Shown: positions 36,381 to 46,775 of the stretch, piece by piece
Numbering within the stretch: the stretch's first letter is position 1
Layout: each line of letters begins with the position of its first letter
From: Nostocales cyanobacterium HT-58-2
GTDB lineage: Bacteria; Cyanobacteriota; Cyanobacteriia; Cyanobacteriales; Nostocaceae
Assembly: GCA_002163975.1 (NCBI GenBank)
Contig: CP019636.1
Span: forward strand, 1 to 64,000
DNA length: 64,000 nucleotides
Direction of reading: 5' to 3'
The notes under the pieces: model-generated
Told to the model about the DNA's origin: nothing
Databases searched by the model: none
Seen by the model: the letters and a program-made list of their open reading frames with translations, nothing else
Program-made: the position numbers and the translations under genes

Positions 36381-36440
36381 ACAAGTTGCCTTTAAAAGCT
36401 AATCCTCTGCAAATGTCTAAAAACCTGATTTTTCTCTAGA

Positions 36441-36463
36441 GTCTGGTTAGTCCTAAACCAGAC
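36441..36463. promoter_or_regulatory. 8-bp inverted repeat upstream of the AAA gene
   Basis: GTCTGGTT (36441-36448), spacer AGTCCTA, AACCAGAC (36456-36463), located 61-83 bp upstream of the minus-strand start at 36380. It could be an operator or the end of an element. Confidence 0.4.
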
Positions 36464-38700
36464 GCATAGTTCACCTCTAGCTATTTGGGAAGCAGTTAAT
36501 CGTACATCTACTTCTATTTGATTAATGAGAGCTAAAAAGTGAATTTTTTCAAATAATAGAAACAGCTTTTAAGTTGATAGTAATATTTTTAATTTACGCA
36601 TAATATAATAAAATTGTTAACTTGGTTAATTCCTAAAAGCGACTTATTTAACTAATATAAAAACAGGTACGATACTTCTCCATAACACTCCAAAGTCGTT
36701 AAAATTTGGTCTCATAGACTGAGTTTCCTTAAGTGCCTGATTTTCTTTTTGTCTTTTCAGGCTATAGCTTCGCGCGTGTGTATAAACGGTAGCTTTACTC
36801 AGCTGCCTTGAGCCAACTTTAGAGAAAGCCTGCAAAAACACTGAACTTCAAGCGCAATACAGATCATCACGCTACGTCAACCATCTGAGCAAATTCCTCC
36901 GAACCAAACTCATACTGTCGGTTGTAAACGCCATAAAGGGGATTGTAGGGCTGTCTTGTGGCTGAAATTTTTTACTAGCTTGATAAAACATGCGTTTTAA
37001 CTTCCTGATAACTTACTCTTTTATACCTTACATCACCAAAGTCTTCAAAGGTATTGTTTGCTAAACTTTTTGTTGTTACATCATGAGCAGTATTATCAAC
37101 TGGTGTGCCGTTTCAAATAGCATAGGGATGCAATTTCTGTCGCTGAAATTCAAGCTACATGGTAGTTTCATGCAATTCATGCAAGCATAGAAAGACCTTG
37201 TGGGGTTGATGAGCTAAAATGCTTTACACCTAAGCGATAGTCCACAAACCCAGATGTCTGCCAGTCATAGATGAAGTTATGCAAAATAGCCCAATGAAGA
37301 AAAGCATTGCCACATCGCTACCTCGTAGTGAGAAGTCTTTATCTAAAAACTGTTAATATACCCACACGGTATAACCCGAAGGGTTGAATGATGTGAAGAA
37401 TAACTCTCGTACATCCTAAATGATAGAGCTTGTGCATTGACTTTTGACAAAATTTTGATTCGGTGGGAATCGCTATAGTGCATGAGACATAAATTACCTC
37501 AACTTGGTAAGGATTTTGAACCTAGAGAACATAAGTCTTTCTTCTGCGTTTTTATGTAGATGCAAGTGAAATCAACTTATGCACTGGCGGAAGATGGAAC
37601 GTGGATTGTAGATAGCTAAAACATTTTGCATATCAGTACTTCTGAGCTGCAGATACAGTCAATGCTTCCCTCACGCTCACGCACTATCTATAATCCGATA
37701 TTTTGGTAGAGTGCATAAGTCCTAAATTATATGTGAATTGAGAAACTGGGTTTCTGGTAGCTAGCAAATTTATCACTCAAATAGGATTGCTATAGACTGG
37801 CTCGGCTCGTCTGTAAGGAGTTTGTCCATTCGTAGTTACTCAGTTAGAGAAATGCGATACGCAGTGCAAATCTTGAGAACAATCCTTCAATTCATAAAGG
37901 TTTTCATAAAATGTTTAATATCGCCTTGACGAATTCAAAAAAGTCTGAAATATATATTATGACTTCGATACAGTAATTTTGAAGTTAAGTTTTTTGAGAA
38001 ACATAAGTTTAAAATGTAACAAAAAATACCAATAATATAATATTTTTTAAAATAGTATGAGTACAAAATGTATCCAATTTTTGGAATATGAGGGAACATT
38101 TTTATCTTGACAAGGTTTTCAGTTACTGAAAATAATAGACTACGGGAACTTTAAAACTTTGGCTACTAAAGCCTAGAAAACTAACGCAAAGTTTAACTTA
38201 ACACCAATAACTAGTGTTTCCTTACGGCAATAGAGTTTGGAGTTTAGTATGATTTCTATTTCCTCAGCTCTACTATGATGAATGGTAATTTTTCGCAAAA
38301 AATCTTCAAAATCTCGCGAATAAACCCTTGTGATTTTGAAAGAGTTTTGAATGGTCTGAACTCTAATTCTCCCTTGAGAATTCTTCAAGATTCTTGCATT
38401 GTTAAATAGCTGGCTTTTGTGTATTGCAGAAATGCTTGCTGGAAGGAATATTGCCACTTGGGCGTTCTCCCATAAGCAGGTGATGAATCTATTTGTCGCC
38501 TCCCCGCATTCCCTTGTTTCCGGAAATTGCAATATCCAGTGCTTTTTTTATTAGTAGAAAGTAATGTTGTGTTGCTAAAAGGTTAGTGCACAAGCTCAAA
38601 CCTCCGAAAATTGCTAATGCATCTTTGAAAAATCTCAGAAAAACGTGTTTAAAAAATAGCAATTTCTCAACTAATTTGGTCTACTTCACATAAATGCAAA
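36464..38700. other. Gene-poor, decayed region
   Basis: 2.2 kb with no convincing gene. On the minus strand there are short protein-like scraps: one ending QYEFGSEEFAQMVDVA at about 36868-36975, one reading DNTAHDVTTKSLANNTFEDF (about 37020-37110), and one reading LHWAILHNFIYDWQTSGFVD (about 37245-37310). Each is bounded by stops, and I cannot name the parents. A TTG-started minus-strand frame at 38173-38532 (119 codons) lacks a ribosome site and is doubtful. AT-rich blocks at 36540-36660 and 37960-38100 contain nothing I recognise. Confidence 0.5.
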
Positions 38701-39060
38701 ATGTCTATATATACCGAGTCAAAAACTGCAATCAGCAGCAGTAGCCATGCTTTGGTCATTGGTGGTAGTATCACTGGACTGCTAGCAGCACGAGTATTAG
38801 TGAACCATTTTGACAGAGTGACGATTGTTGAGCGCGATCGCTTCCCAGAGCAACCAGAAGCGCGTCGGGGAATTCCTCAGGCTAACCATATCCATGTGCT
38901 GCTAGTTCAGGGATTGCGGATTTTAGAGCAGTTGTTTCCAGGTGCGGAAGTGGCTCATATGCTCAAGCCTCCCACAGCGCTTTTGGGAACCAACATCCTG
39001 GCACAAGTACTTTTGCAGGCAATTGGCGAAGTTTTTAGCGATTGCTTCAATTCATACTTC
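38701..39060 (+). pseudogene. FAD-dependent monooxygenase, N-terminal fragment
   Basis: About 85 residues are clearly the FAD-binding start of a UbiH-like aromatic-ring or polyprenyl hydroxylase/epoxidase: ALVIGGSITGLLAARVLVNH (GxGxxG-type dinucleotide fold), then VTIVERDRFPE and RRGIPQANHIHVLLVQG. After roughly MLKPP the chain loses family character and ends at a stop, so some 80 percent of the enzyme is missing. It lies at the upstream edge of the meroterpenoid genes. In fungal Pyr4/PaxB-type pathways an FAD epoxidase acts just before the cyclase, so this loss may matter. Confidence 0.75.
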
Positions 39061-39145
39061 AATTGTGCAACGCCCTCTATTGAATTGTACTTGTACTCCA
39101 GTCTTAAATCACTCAAGTCACGGCACAAAGGAGTCAGAGAAAATC

Positions 39146-39452
39146 ATGAAGCTGACCGATTTCCTCAATTTTTCTGGCAAGACTGCTGTCGCTACTGGTG
39201 CAGTAATGAGCATTGGACAAGCAATTGCTGTGCGTCTTGCAGAAGCCGGATCTCATGTTGCAGTAGCCGATGACAACAAGCTTACTGCTTTGGAAACCGC
39301 TGTAAGTATCCGTGATAATGGGGGCAGTGCCAATTGGGCGAATTGGTCAACCAGATGCCATTGCTAGAGCAGTTCTGTTTCTGGCATCACCTATGTCTGA
39401 CTACATCACAGGTGAGGTCGTGATTATGGATGGTGGATATTTGCCGTCGTAG
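39146..39452 (+). pseudogene. Short-chain dehydrogenase/reductase with large internal deletion
   Basis: From the ATG at 39146, MKLTDFLNFSGKTAVATGA and IGQAIAVRLAEAGSHVAVAD form the Rossmann NAD(P) site of an SDR. At about 39330 the phase changes and the sequence continues with IGRIGQPDAIARAVLFLASP and ends ITGEVVIMDGGYLPS, the standard SDR C terminus, with stop TAG at 39450-39452. About 140 central residues, including the YxxxK active site, are gone. This is a second wrecked redox enzyme beside the FAD-monooxygenase fragment, consistent with lost tailoring steps. Confidence 0.82.
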
Positions 39453-39592
39453 TTGTCATCTTTGGGCTTATTACCACTGAACTCATAATTTGTATTTCTG
39501 CATTCATCATCGTGTCTGTTACAGTTTTGGGCGTTTGAGTCATAGCCCAATTGTTAGGAAGGTCAACAACAAGTGTTTGTTGAAAATGCTCC

Positions 39593-39715
39593 ATGCTGCG
39601 CGATCGCTACCCAATATGCATGGAACAAATACTTAGCGTCAGCAAAGCTCAAATTCTAGGTATTCCAGAAAGTGTTTCTTCAGAGTTGGAAGTTCCTAAA
39701 TTCGTCAAAATTTAA
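39593..39715 (+). CDS. 40-codon frame overlapping the ubiA-type start (possible gene tail)
   Basis: An open frame from the ATG at 39593 reads MLRDRYPICMEQILSVSKAQ and ends LEVPKFVKI at TAA 39713-39715. Its stop overlaps the prenyltransferase start as TAATG. Stop-start overlap implies that an upstream coding sequence was once, or still is, translationally coupled to the prenyltransferase. It may be a small peptide gene or the surviving C terminus of a deleted gene. I do not recognise it. Confidence 0.35.
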   Translation: MLRDRYPICMEQILSVSKAQILGIPESVSSELEVPKFVKI

Positions 39716-40617
39716 TGTTCCCAACCATGGTTACTCAACAACAAATTCAAGCACAAGAACCCATCTGGCTTGTGATTATTCGGCTTCTAAGATGGGACAA
39801 GCCAGCTGGACGTTTAATCTTAATGATTCCTGCCCTATGGGCTGTCTTTTTGGCAGCCCGGGCAACACCACCAGTACCGCTTGTTAGTGTCATCATTTTA
39901 ATTAGTTTGGTCAGCAGTGCTGCTGGGTGTGTGATCAACGATTTGTGGGATCGCGATATCGATCCACAAGTACAAAGAACGCAACGACGACCCTTAGCTT
40001 CTCGTGCCCTCTCTATTAAAGTCGCTATTGTCATCGCTCTAGTATTTCTGGTTTGCACTGTGATTCTTGGGCTTTATCTAAATCTTCTCTCGTTCTGGTT
40101 GTTGATGGCAGCTGTGCCAGTGATTGTGTTCTACCCATCAGCAAAACGGGTGTTTCCAATACCGCAGCTAGTGCTGGCGATCGCCTGGGGTTTTGCAGTT
40201 TTGGTGAGTTGGACTGCAGTTAGTGGAAGCTTAGAGTTTTCTACCTGGCTGCTGTGGGGCGCAACTGTACTGTGGACTTTGGGATTTGACACGGTTTATG
40301 CCATGTCTGACCGCGAAGATGATCGACGTATTGGTGTCAACTCCAGCGCTTTGTTTTTTGGTGAATACGTGCCAGTTGTCGTTGGCATTTTCTTTACTAG
40401 TACTGCCTTTTTGCTAGGTTGGTTAGGCATTTCTATGCAGTTGCAAGCGAGTTTCTGGATTACCCTCTTTGTTGCAACCCTAGTATGGAATTGGCAAAGT
40501 GTTCAACTGCGGGACCCACAACTCCCCACTACTGTTTATAGTCAAATGTTCAGCCAGAATGTCTGGATTGGCTTTCTATTACTTTTTGGAATGATTGTGG
40601 GGTCTTTTAGGTTTTAA
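39715..40617 (+). CDS. UbiA-family aromatic prenyltransferase
   Basis: A 300-residue membrane prenyltransferase with about nine helices. The first Mg/diphosphate motif is NDLWDRDID (75-83) and the second is DTVYAMSDREDD (192-203), close to 4-hydroxybenzoate polyprenyltransferases. It should attach a polyprenyl chain to an aromatic acid, most likely the 4-hydroxybenzoate made by the next gene's product. In this cluster the donor is probably the diphosphate from the synthase at 44921. An in-frame ATG at 39727 (MVTQQQIQ) is an alternative start. Cyanobacteria normally carry one such gene for plastoquinone; a second copy beside a cyclase suggests secondary metabolism. Confidence 0.9.
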   Translation: MFPTMVTQQQIQAQEPIWLVIIRLLRWDKPAGRLILMIPALWAVFLAARATPPVPLVSVIILISLVSSAAGCVINDLWDRDIDPQVQRTQRRPLASRALSIKVAIVIALVFLVCTVILGLYLNLLSFWLLMAAVPVIVFYPSAKRVFPIPQLVLAIAWGFAVLVSWTAVSGSLEFSTWLLWGATVLWTLGFDTVYAMSDREDDRRIGVNSSALFFGEYVPVVVGIFFTSTAFLLGWLGISMQLQASFWITLFVATLVWNWQSVQLRDPQLPTTVYSQMFSQNVWIGFLLLFGMIVGSFRF

Positions 40618-40684
40618 GTTTTGGATTCTGTAGACAAGAGTGAACCTACACTCGTAACTTTGTCCAACTTATCTCAGCACAAAA

Positions 40685-41335
40685 ATGACTACAACAAGTA
40701 TTCGGAGTACAACCTGGCACTGCTTAATTCCCCTTTGGCAAGGGGGGGAAGAGACAGTTAAACAAGGCTTACCCCACACTCAGTTAGCACCGACATGGCA
40801 GATGCTACTCCTAGGAGATGGTTCGCCAACACGACATCTCCAACTCTTAACAGGTGAACGGACGGAAGTCGATTTAATCGAGATGTCTGATATTGCTATG
40901 GACTCAGATGGTGCTCCTGAAGCAATCCAATTATTACCAGGACCGCGAGTACGACGGCAGGTATGGTTGCGTACAGCTTCTGGTCAGCGACTAGCGTATG
41001 CGACTTCCTGGTGGAAAGCCAAGCAGGTGGATGAGTATTTGCAGAACCGGAGTCTACCAATTTGGGCTAGTTTATCTCGCCAACGTACAGAGTTGTATCG
41101 AGAAATCAGGGGAATTCACTACGGTAAATCAGCTTTTTTAGAGTCAGCTTTTGGCCAACCGAGTGGTTTGTGGGGTCGTTATTATCTATTCTGGCATCAG
41201 GGACAACCTCTAACGCTGATTTATGAGGTTTTTTCGCCCTACTTGAGAAAGTACCTTGGTCCAGAAGTCATTTCTATAGAAGAACATAGCGCCAGTTTCC
41301 AAAGAACCGATGAACCACAGTTTCTACAAAGGTGA
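40685..41335 (+). CDS. Chorismate lyase, DUF98 cyanobacterial type
   Basis: A 216-residue protein of the DUF98/UbiC-like chorismate lyase family, which converts chorismate to 4-hydroxybenzoate and pyruvate. Signatures are LLLGDGSPTRHLQLLTGERTEVDLI, PRVRRQVWLRTASGQRLAYATSWW and a C-terminal GRYYLFWHQGQPLTLIYEVFSPYL with a late acidic residue. It follows the prenyltransferase by 67 bp in the same direction, so the pair makes and prenylates 4-hydroxybenzoate. Usual cyanobacterial members serve plastoquinone synthesis; this copy's neighbours suggest a dedicated role. Confidence 0.88.
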   Translation: MTTTSIRSTTWHCLIPLWQGGEETVKQGLPHTQLAPTWQMLLLGDGSPTRHLQLLTGERTEVDLIEMSDIAMDSDGAPEAIQLLPGPRVRRQVWLRTASGQRLAYATSWWKAKQVDEYLQNRSLPIWASLSRQRTELYREIRGIHYGKSAFLESAFGQPSGLWGRYYLFWHQGQPLTLIYEVFSPYLRKYLGPEVISIEEHSASFQRTDEPQFLQR

Positions 41336-41564
41336 AGAACATGAAGTCACAACCCTTAGAAAGAAAGCCCTACGAAGCAAGCCAATATGCTCACTTACCC
41401 TGAAACCAGTCATTTGATGAGCGGACAGAACGCTGACTAGCATTGAACCGATGAACCCGGTTGTGTAAATAGTTAAGTGAGAACATGATGCCACTATCGT
41501 TAGAAAACTCTCAAAACTACATTCACACCACTGCCACTGTCCTGTGATCTCAAGGAACTCTCTT

Positions 41565-43514
41565 ATGAACCTAAGCCAACTTACCCATCCGAATCAATTG
41601 CACGGGCTGTCAATTCCGCAACTGCAAGATATTGCTCGCCAGATTCGAGAAAAGCATTTACAAACAGTAGCCACCAGTGGCGGTCACCTGGGTCCTGGTC
41701 TGGGTGTGGTTGAACTTACCCTGGGGCTTTACCAGACTCTTGACCTAAACCGTGATAAAGTGATTTGGGATGTGGGTCATCAAGCCTATCCCCATAAACT
41801 GCTCACCGGACGATATGATCGCTTTCATACTCTACGACAAAAGGATGGCATTGCAGGTTATCTCAAGCGATGCGAAAGTCCATTTGACCATTTTGGTGCC
41901 GGTCATGCATCCACCAGTATTTCTGCCGCATTAGGGATGGCTCTAGCCAGAGATATCAAAGGAGAAAACTTCAAAGTTGTCGCAGTCATTGGAGATGGCT
42001 CTCTCACAGGCGGTATGGCACTAGAAGCGATAAACCATGCAGGTTACTTGCCCAAAACTAACTTGTTGGTCGTACTCAACGATAATGAAATGTCGATTTC
42101 TCCCAATGTGGGAGCGCTTTCTTCTCACCTGAATCAACTGAGGTTCAGTTCCGGTGTACAGTTACTCAAAAAACTGGAAGAACAGTTTGAAACAATAACA
42201 CATATTGATTCTGTTCTCCCAGAGTTGAGTCGGATCAAACAAGGGATCAAACGTCTGGCAGTGCCTAAGGTAGGAGCAGTGTTTGAGGAACTGGGGTTCA
42301 CCTACATGGGACCAATCGACGGACACAATTTGGAGGAATTGATTGCCACTTTTGAGCAGGCGCATCAACAGACAGGTCCAGTGTTAGTGCATGTGGCGAC
42401 AGTCAAGGGCAAAGGATATGAGTTCGCCGAGCAAGAGAGGGTTGGCTACCACGCCCAAAACAAATTTGATTTAAAAACAGGCAAGGCAATTGCTTCCAAT
42501 AAGCCCAAACCTCCGAGTTACTCTAAAGTGTTTGGCGAAACTTTAACTACAATAGCCAAGAACAACCCTAAAGTGGTTGGCATTACTGCAGCCATGTCCA
42601 CCGGAACTGGACTGGACATCCTCCAGAAAGAACTGCCAGAGCAATACATCGATGTGGGGATTGCCGAACAACACGCAGTGACCTTGGCAGCAGGCCTGGC
42701 ATGCGAGGGTATGCGCCCCGTTGCCACTATCTACTCCACCTTCCTGCAACGGGCTTACGATCAGATTATCCATGACGTCTGCATTCAAAATCTGCCTGTA
42801 TTCTTCTGCATGGATAGAGCAGGCATTGTGGGTGCTGATGGTCCCACCCATCAAGGGATGTACGACATCGCCTATTTGCGTTGCATACCCAACATGGTAC
42901 TGATGGCTCCCAAAGATGAAGCCGAACTTCAGCGAATGCTTGTGACTGGCATCAACTACACCAATGGTCCTATCGCCATGCGGTATCCACGCGGCAATGG
43001 CTACGGCGTTCCCCTTAAAGAAGAAGGCATAGAACCCTTACCGATTGGCAAAGCAGAAATTCTCCGCTCTGGAGACGATGTGCTGATGGTTGCTTATGGT
43101 TCGATGGTCATGCCAGCGCTGCAAGCCGCTGCCACCTTGAGCGAATACGGCATTGAAGCAACGGTAGTCAATGCCCGCTTTGCCAAACCCTTAGATACTG
43201 ACTTAATTGTGCCTCTGGCTAAGCAATTTGGTCGAGTTTTCACCTTAGAGGAAGGCTGTTTGATAGGTGGCTTTGGTTCAGGCGTTGCCGAAGCACTACT
43301 TGACCACCATGTGGTAGTTCCAGTCATCCGCATTGGTGTACCTGACCAATTAGTGGAGCATGCAACTCCAGAACAATCCCAATTAGAACTAGGCTTGACT
43401 GGTCCACAAATTGCTGAGCGCGTGTTAAGAGAAGTCGAACTACCCAAACTAGGTGTACAAGTATTGCAAAACGCCTCGCGCAAAAAAATGACTGATGTTG
43501 CCATGCGCTCATAA
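41565..43514 (+). CDS. dxs: 1-deoxy-D-xylulose-5-phosphate synthase
   Basis: DXS makes DXP from pyruvate and glyceraldehyde-3-phosphate with thiamine diphosphate; it is the entry step of the MEP pathway. The 649-residue enzyme from the ATG at 41565 (after AAGGAA) has the family N terminus [18 protein letters not shown], the thiamine motif [15 protein letters not shown], the transketolase-like pyrimidine domain [15 protein letters not shown] and the DRAG signature [16 protein letters not shown]. All domains are complete. Its place among ispG, a prenyl synthase and a cyclase suggests a dedicated, flux-raising copy. Confidence 0.96.
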   Translation: MNLSQLTHPNQLHGLSIPQLQDIARQIREKHLQTVATSGGHLGPGLGVVELTLGLYQTLDLNRDKVIWDVGHQAYPHKLLTGRYDRFHTLRQKDGIAGYLKRCESPFDHFGAGHASTSISAALGMALARDIKGENFKVVAVIGDGSLTGGMALEAINHAGYLPKTNLLVVLNDNEMSISPNVGALSSHLNQLRFSSGVQLLKKLEEQFETITHIDSVLPELSRIKQGIKRLAVPKVGAVFEELGFTYMGPIDGHNLEELIATFEQAHQQTGPVLVHVATVKGKGYEFAEQERVGYHAQNKFDLKTGKAIASNKPKPPSYSKVFGETLTTIAKNNPKVVGITAAMSTGTGLDILQKELPEQYIDVGIAEQHAVTLAAGLACEGMRPVATIYSTFLQRAYDQIIHDVCIQNLPVFFCMDRAGIVGADGPTHQGMYDIAYLRCIPNMVLMAPKDEAELQRMLVTGINYTNGPIAMRYPRGNGYGVPLKEEGIEPLPIGKAEILRSGDDVLMVAYGSMVMPALQAAATLSEYGIEATVVNARFAKPLDTDLIVPLAKQFGRVFTLEEGCLIGGFGSGVAEALLDHHVVVPVIRIGVPDQLVEHATPEQSQLELGLTGPQIAERVLREVELPKLGVQVLQNASRKKMTDVAMRS

Positions 43515-43633
43515 AGTTTTCCCTTGCCACCACGCGCTATTCTACAAGCGGATTGAAAATAGATTTTCTGGCGTAGTTGTGTAAGCAGTTCTTGATAACT
43601 AGTTTCTGGTTTTTAACATCCAAATCGTAACCT

Positions 43634-44860
43634 ATGCAAACTCTCTCAAGTCCACTGGCTTCTAACCCCTCTTCTAATCAGACCCTCACTAGCACTATCA
43701 TTCCCCGCCGTAAAACTCGTCCTGTGCACGTTGGTAATGTCACCATTGGCGGTGGTTTTCCTGTGGTCGTGCAATCTATGATCAATGAGGACACTTTAGA
43801 CGTAGCGGGTTCTGTTAGTGCAATTCGTCGCCTACATGAAATAGGCTGTGAGATTGTCCGCGTCACTGTGCCTAGTCTAGCTCATGCCAAAGCAGTTGCT
43901 CAAATCAAGCAGAAACTTAAACAGACTTACCAAGATGTTCCCTTGGCGGCTGATGTCCACCACAATGGTATGAAGATTGCTTTGGAAGTCGCAAATCATG
44001 TTGATAAAGTGCGGATTAATCCGGGGCTGTATGTGTTTGAGAAACCCAACTCAAAGCGCAGCGAATACACTCAAGCAGAATTTGACGAAATTGGTGACAA
44101 AATTCGTGAAGCCTTAGAGCCTTTGGTTATCTCTCTGCAGGATCAAGGGAAAGCAATGCGGATCGGTGTAAACCATGGTTCTCTTGCAGAACGGATGCTG
44201 TTTACTTATGGTGATACACCCGAAGGTATGGTAGAATCCGCCTTGGAATTCATTCGTATTTGTGAATCCCTCGACTTCCGCAACTTAGTTATTTCGCTCA
44301 AAGCTTCCAGAGTGCCTGTGATGGTTGCTGCCTATCGCCTGATGGTACAAAGAATGGACGAATTGGGCATGGACTACCCTTTGCACCTGGGTGTAACGGA
44401 AGCTGGTGATGGTGAGTACGGTCGGATTAAGTCTACTGCCGGAATTGCACCTTTGTTAACTGATGGAATTGGTGATACTATCCGTGTCTCCATCACCGAA
44501 GCGCCGGAAAAAGAAATTCCCGTCTGCTACAGCATTTTGCAGGCACTGGGTCTACGTAAGACCATGGTAGAGTATGTAGCTTGTCCTTCTTGCGGTCGCA
44601 CTCTGTTTAACCTCGAAGAAGTCTTGCATCAAGTGCGGGAAGCCACCAAGCACTTAACTGGTTTGGACATTGCCGTCATGGGCTGTATTGTCAACGGTCC
44701 TGGAGAAATGGCAGATGCAGACTATGGTTACGTTGGTAAGCAGCCTGGTTATATCTCTTTGTATCGCGGACGTGAAGAAATCAAAAAAGTCCCTGAGTCT
44801 CAAGGCGTTGAAGAACTGATTAATTTGATTAAAGCCGACGGTCGTTGGGTTGACCCTTGA
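43634..44860 (+). CDS. ispG: HMBPP synthase IspG (GcpE)
   Basis: IspG converts MEcPP to HMBPP with a [4Fe-4S] cluster, the sixth MEP step. The 408-residue protein has the TIM barrel first ([45 protein letters not shown]) and the cluster domain last. Cluster Cys residues are visible in [10 protein letters not shown] and [18 protein letters not shown]. It is a normal bacterial two-domain form. It lies 119 bp downstream of dxs in the same direction and 60 bp upstream of the prenyl diphosphate synthase. Confidence 0.96.
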   Translation: MQTLSSPLASNPSSNQTLTSTIIPRRKTRPVHVGNVTIGGGFPVVVQSMINEDTLDVAGSVSAIRRLHEIGCEIVRVTVPSLAHAKAVAQIKQKLKQTYQDVPLAADVHHNGMKIALEVANHVDKVRINPGLYVFEKPNSKRSEYTQAEFDEIGDKIREALEPLVISLQDQGKAMRIGVNHGSLAERMLFTYGDTPEGMVESALEFIRICESLDFRNLVISLKASRVPVMVAAYRLMVQRMDELGMDYPLHLGVTEAGDGEYGRIKSTAGIAPLLTDGIGDTIRVSITEAPEKEIPVCYSILQALGLRKTMVEYVACPSCGRTLFNLEEVLHQVREATKHLTGLDIAVMGCIVNGPGEMADADYGYVGKQPGYISLYRGREEIKKVPESQGVEELINLIKADGRWVDP

Positions 44861-44920
44861 GGCAGCTAACATTCAACCGTTGTCACTGATTTTGGTCACT
44901 ATCACCAACTACAGAAGCTA

Positions 44921-45889
44921 ATGAATACTCAAGTTTTTGAACGATCACCGCAAAATTCTCAACTGGATCAACATGGGGAATTTGAGCATCAAATTAATGA
45001 AGCAACTTTTGACCTAAAAACTTACTTATCAGAACGGCGAGCTCAAGTGGAAGTGGCACTTGATCAGTCAATCACCGTCGTCTATCCAGAAAAAATTTAT
45101 GAGGCGATGCGCTATTCTCTGCTTGCAGGGGGAAAACGCTTGCGCCCAATTCTGTGTCTTGCTAGCTGTGAACTCACGGGAGGCACAGTAGAAATGGCGA
45201 TGCCGACAGCTTGTGCGCTGGAAATGATTCACACTATGTCTTTGATCCATGATGACTTACCAGCAATGGATAACGATGATTATCGGCGAGGTCGGTTGAC
45301 AAACCATAAAGTTTATGGCGAAGACATTGCGATATTGGCTGGTGATGGACTGTTAGCCTACGCGTTTGAGTTTATTGTTGAAAAGACAAAACAGGTGCAA
45401 GCAGAGCATTTGTTGCAGGTTGTTGCCAAGTTAGGTCATGCAGTTGCAGCAACAGGTTTAGTTGGTGGTCAAGTTCTTGATTTACAATCAGAGGGACAGG
45501 ATAATATTGATGTCGAAACCCTTAACTTTATTCACACCCATAAAACTGGAGCTTTACTAGAAGCCTCTGTTGTATGTGGAGCACTTCTGGCTGGAGCTAA
45601 CAATGAGGTTTTGCACAGATTTTCTCGCTATGCTTGCAATATTGGTTTGGCTTTTCAGATTATAGATGATGTGTTAGATGTGACTGCAACGAGTGAAGAA
45701 CTAGGGAAAACAGCAGGTAAAGACCAAAAAGCTCACAAAGTGACCTATCCCAGTGTGTGGGGTATTGAGAAATCCAGACATCAAGCAAAAGAATTAGTTG
45801 AGGAAGCTAAGGCTGAACTAGCTCCTTTTGGGGAAAAGTCTATCCCTCTAATGGCGATCGCGGACTTTATCACAACTAGAACTCACTAG
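44921..45889 (+). CDS. Short-chain prenyl diphosphate synthase (likely GGPP synthase)
   Basis: A 322-residue trans-prenyltransferase that condenses IPP with allylic diphosphates. The first Asp-rich motif is [11 protein letters not shown] with the two-residue Pro-Ala insertion of type II enzymes, and the second is [23 protein letters not shown]. Region I GGKRLRP is also present. Cyanobacterial CrtE is the closest type by eye, so GGPP is likely, but the residues that set chain length cannot be decided here (FPP is possible). It is followed by the membrane cyclase gene after 95 bp, consistent with supplying the prenyl donor for the cluster. Confidence 0.92.
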   Translation: MNTQVFERSPQNSQLDQHGEFEHQINEATFDLKTYLSERRAQVEVALDQSITVVYPEKIYEAMRYSLLAGGKRLRPILCLASCELTGGTVEMAMPTACALEMIHTMSLIHDDLPAMDNDDYRRGRLTNHKVYGEDIAILAGDGLLAYAFEFIVEKTKQVQAEHLLQVVAKLGHAVAATGLVGGQVLDLQSEGQDNIDVETLNFIHTHKTGALLEASVVCGALLAGANNEVLHRFSRYACNIGLAFQIIDDVLDVTATSEELGKTAGKDQKAHKVTYPSVWGIEKSRHQAKELVEEAKAELAPFGEKSIPLMAIADFITTRTH

Positions 45890-45984
45890 ATCAGCCTATG
45901 CAAGATTGAAAGTTAAGTAAGGTGCCTTATTTTTTTCAAGCATTCAACACTGGTGTACCAAAACAATCTTGACAAAGGTAAATT

Positions 45985-46716
45985 ATGAGTATTTCAAGTA
46001 CAATTTTAAACAATATATGTGCCAATAGCAGTGGAACATTTTGGCTAGTCACATATATTGGTATTATCTGGCGCGGTTTCAAAGACCGTTCATTAGGTAT
46101 GCCTCTGGTGGCCCTGAGTGCAAATATTGCGTGGGAGTTTCTTTTTGCATTTATTTACATTCCAGAGCGTCAACTTTTACACTACGCCACTATTACTTGG
46201 TTGTTCTTCGATATACCAATTGTGTTGCAGTGTTTTCTGTATGGGGCATACGATACTCACTCTCAATTTATGAAGAAAAATTTCCGCCTCATTTTTATAG
46301 CAGCAATTGCTATTTGTTTTGTCATTCTTTTTAACCTTATTCCTGAATTAAAAGATACAAGAGGAGTGTATAGCGGCTATGGGCAGAATCTGATGATGTC
46401 AATTCTTTTTGTTGATATGATTCTGCGACGTGATGATATCCGTGGTCAATCTCTTTACATTGCAACTACCAAATTGTTTGGTACCTTGTTTGCTTTTCTC
46501 ACTTCATCTTTTGAATTTTTTGAATTAACCGCAGGTGTTGATGTACCTTTCAATATTAATGAGTTTTTAACAGCAATTATTTCTTCTCAAACCTATCCAA
46601 TGACCCCGCTGATTAAAGTTATCTATCCTATCATTTTTGTTTTTGATGCTCTTTATATTGTGCTTGTTTACCAAAAAAGTCAGGAAAAAGGAATCAATCC
46701 TTGGGTCAGGTTCTAA
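45985..46716 (+). CDS. Integral-membrane terpene cyclase, Pyr4/PaxB/DmtA1-like
   Basis: A 243-residue protein with about seven membrane helices. The second helix has NIAWEFLFAFIYIPERQ with Glu51, and the last has YPIIFVFDALYIVLVYQ with Asp221. In fungal Pyr4, a Glu in a W-E context and an Asp in the last helix are the acid residues proposed to start meroterpenoid cyclisation; size and spacing agree here. Streptomyces DmtA1-type relatives cyclise prenylated indoles by direct protonation. The gene lies between a prenyl diphosphate synthase and a Rieske oxygenase and downstream of UbiA and chorismate lyase genes, which strongly supports cyclisation of a prenylated 4-hydroxybenzoate. The assignment rests on motif and context. 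Confidence 0.78.
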   Translation: MSISSTILNNICANSSGTFWLVTYIGIIWRGFKDRSLGMPLVALSANIAWEFLFAFIYIPERQLLHYATITWLFFDIPIVLQCFLYGAYDTHSQFMKKNFRLIFIAAIAICFVILFNLIPELKDTRGVYSGYGQNLMMSILFVDMILRRDDIRGQSLYIATTKLFGTLFAFLTSSFEFFELTAGVDVPFNINEFLTAIISSQTYPMTPLIKVIYPIIFVFDALYIVLVYQKSQEKGINPWVRF

Positions 46717-46775
46717 TCTAATTGTGTTTTCAATTTTTAATTGTGTCAGTCTTAGTTAAAAATCAATGAGGGCAA

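Noticed and set aside
36644..36841. 65-codon minus-strand frame
   Set aside because: Isolated in the decayed region, no ribosome site and no recognisable domain.
38173..38532. 119-codon TTG-started minus-strand frame
   Set aside because: Longest frame in the decayed zone, but without ribosome site or family resemblance; left as unproven and not called.
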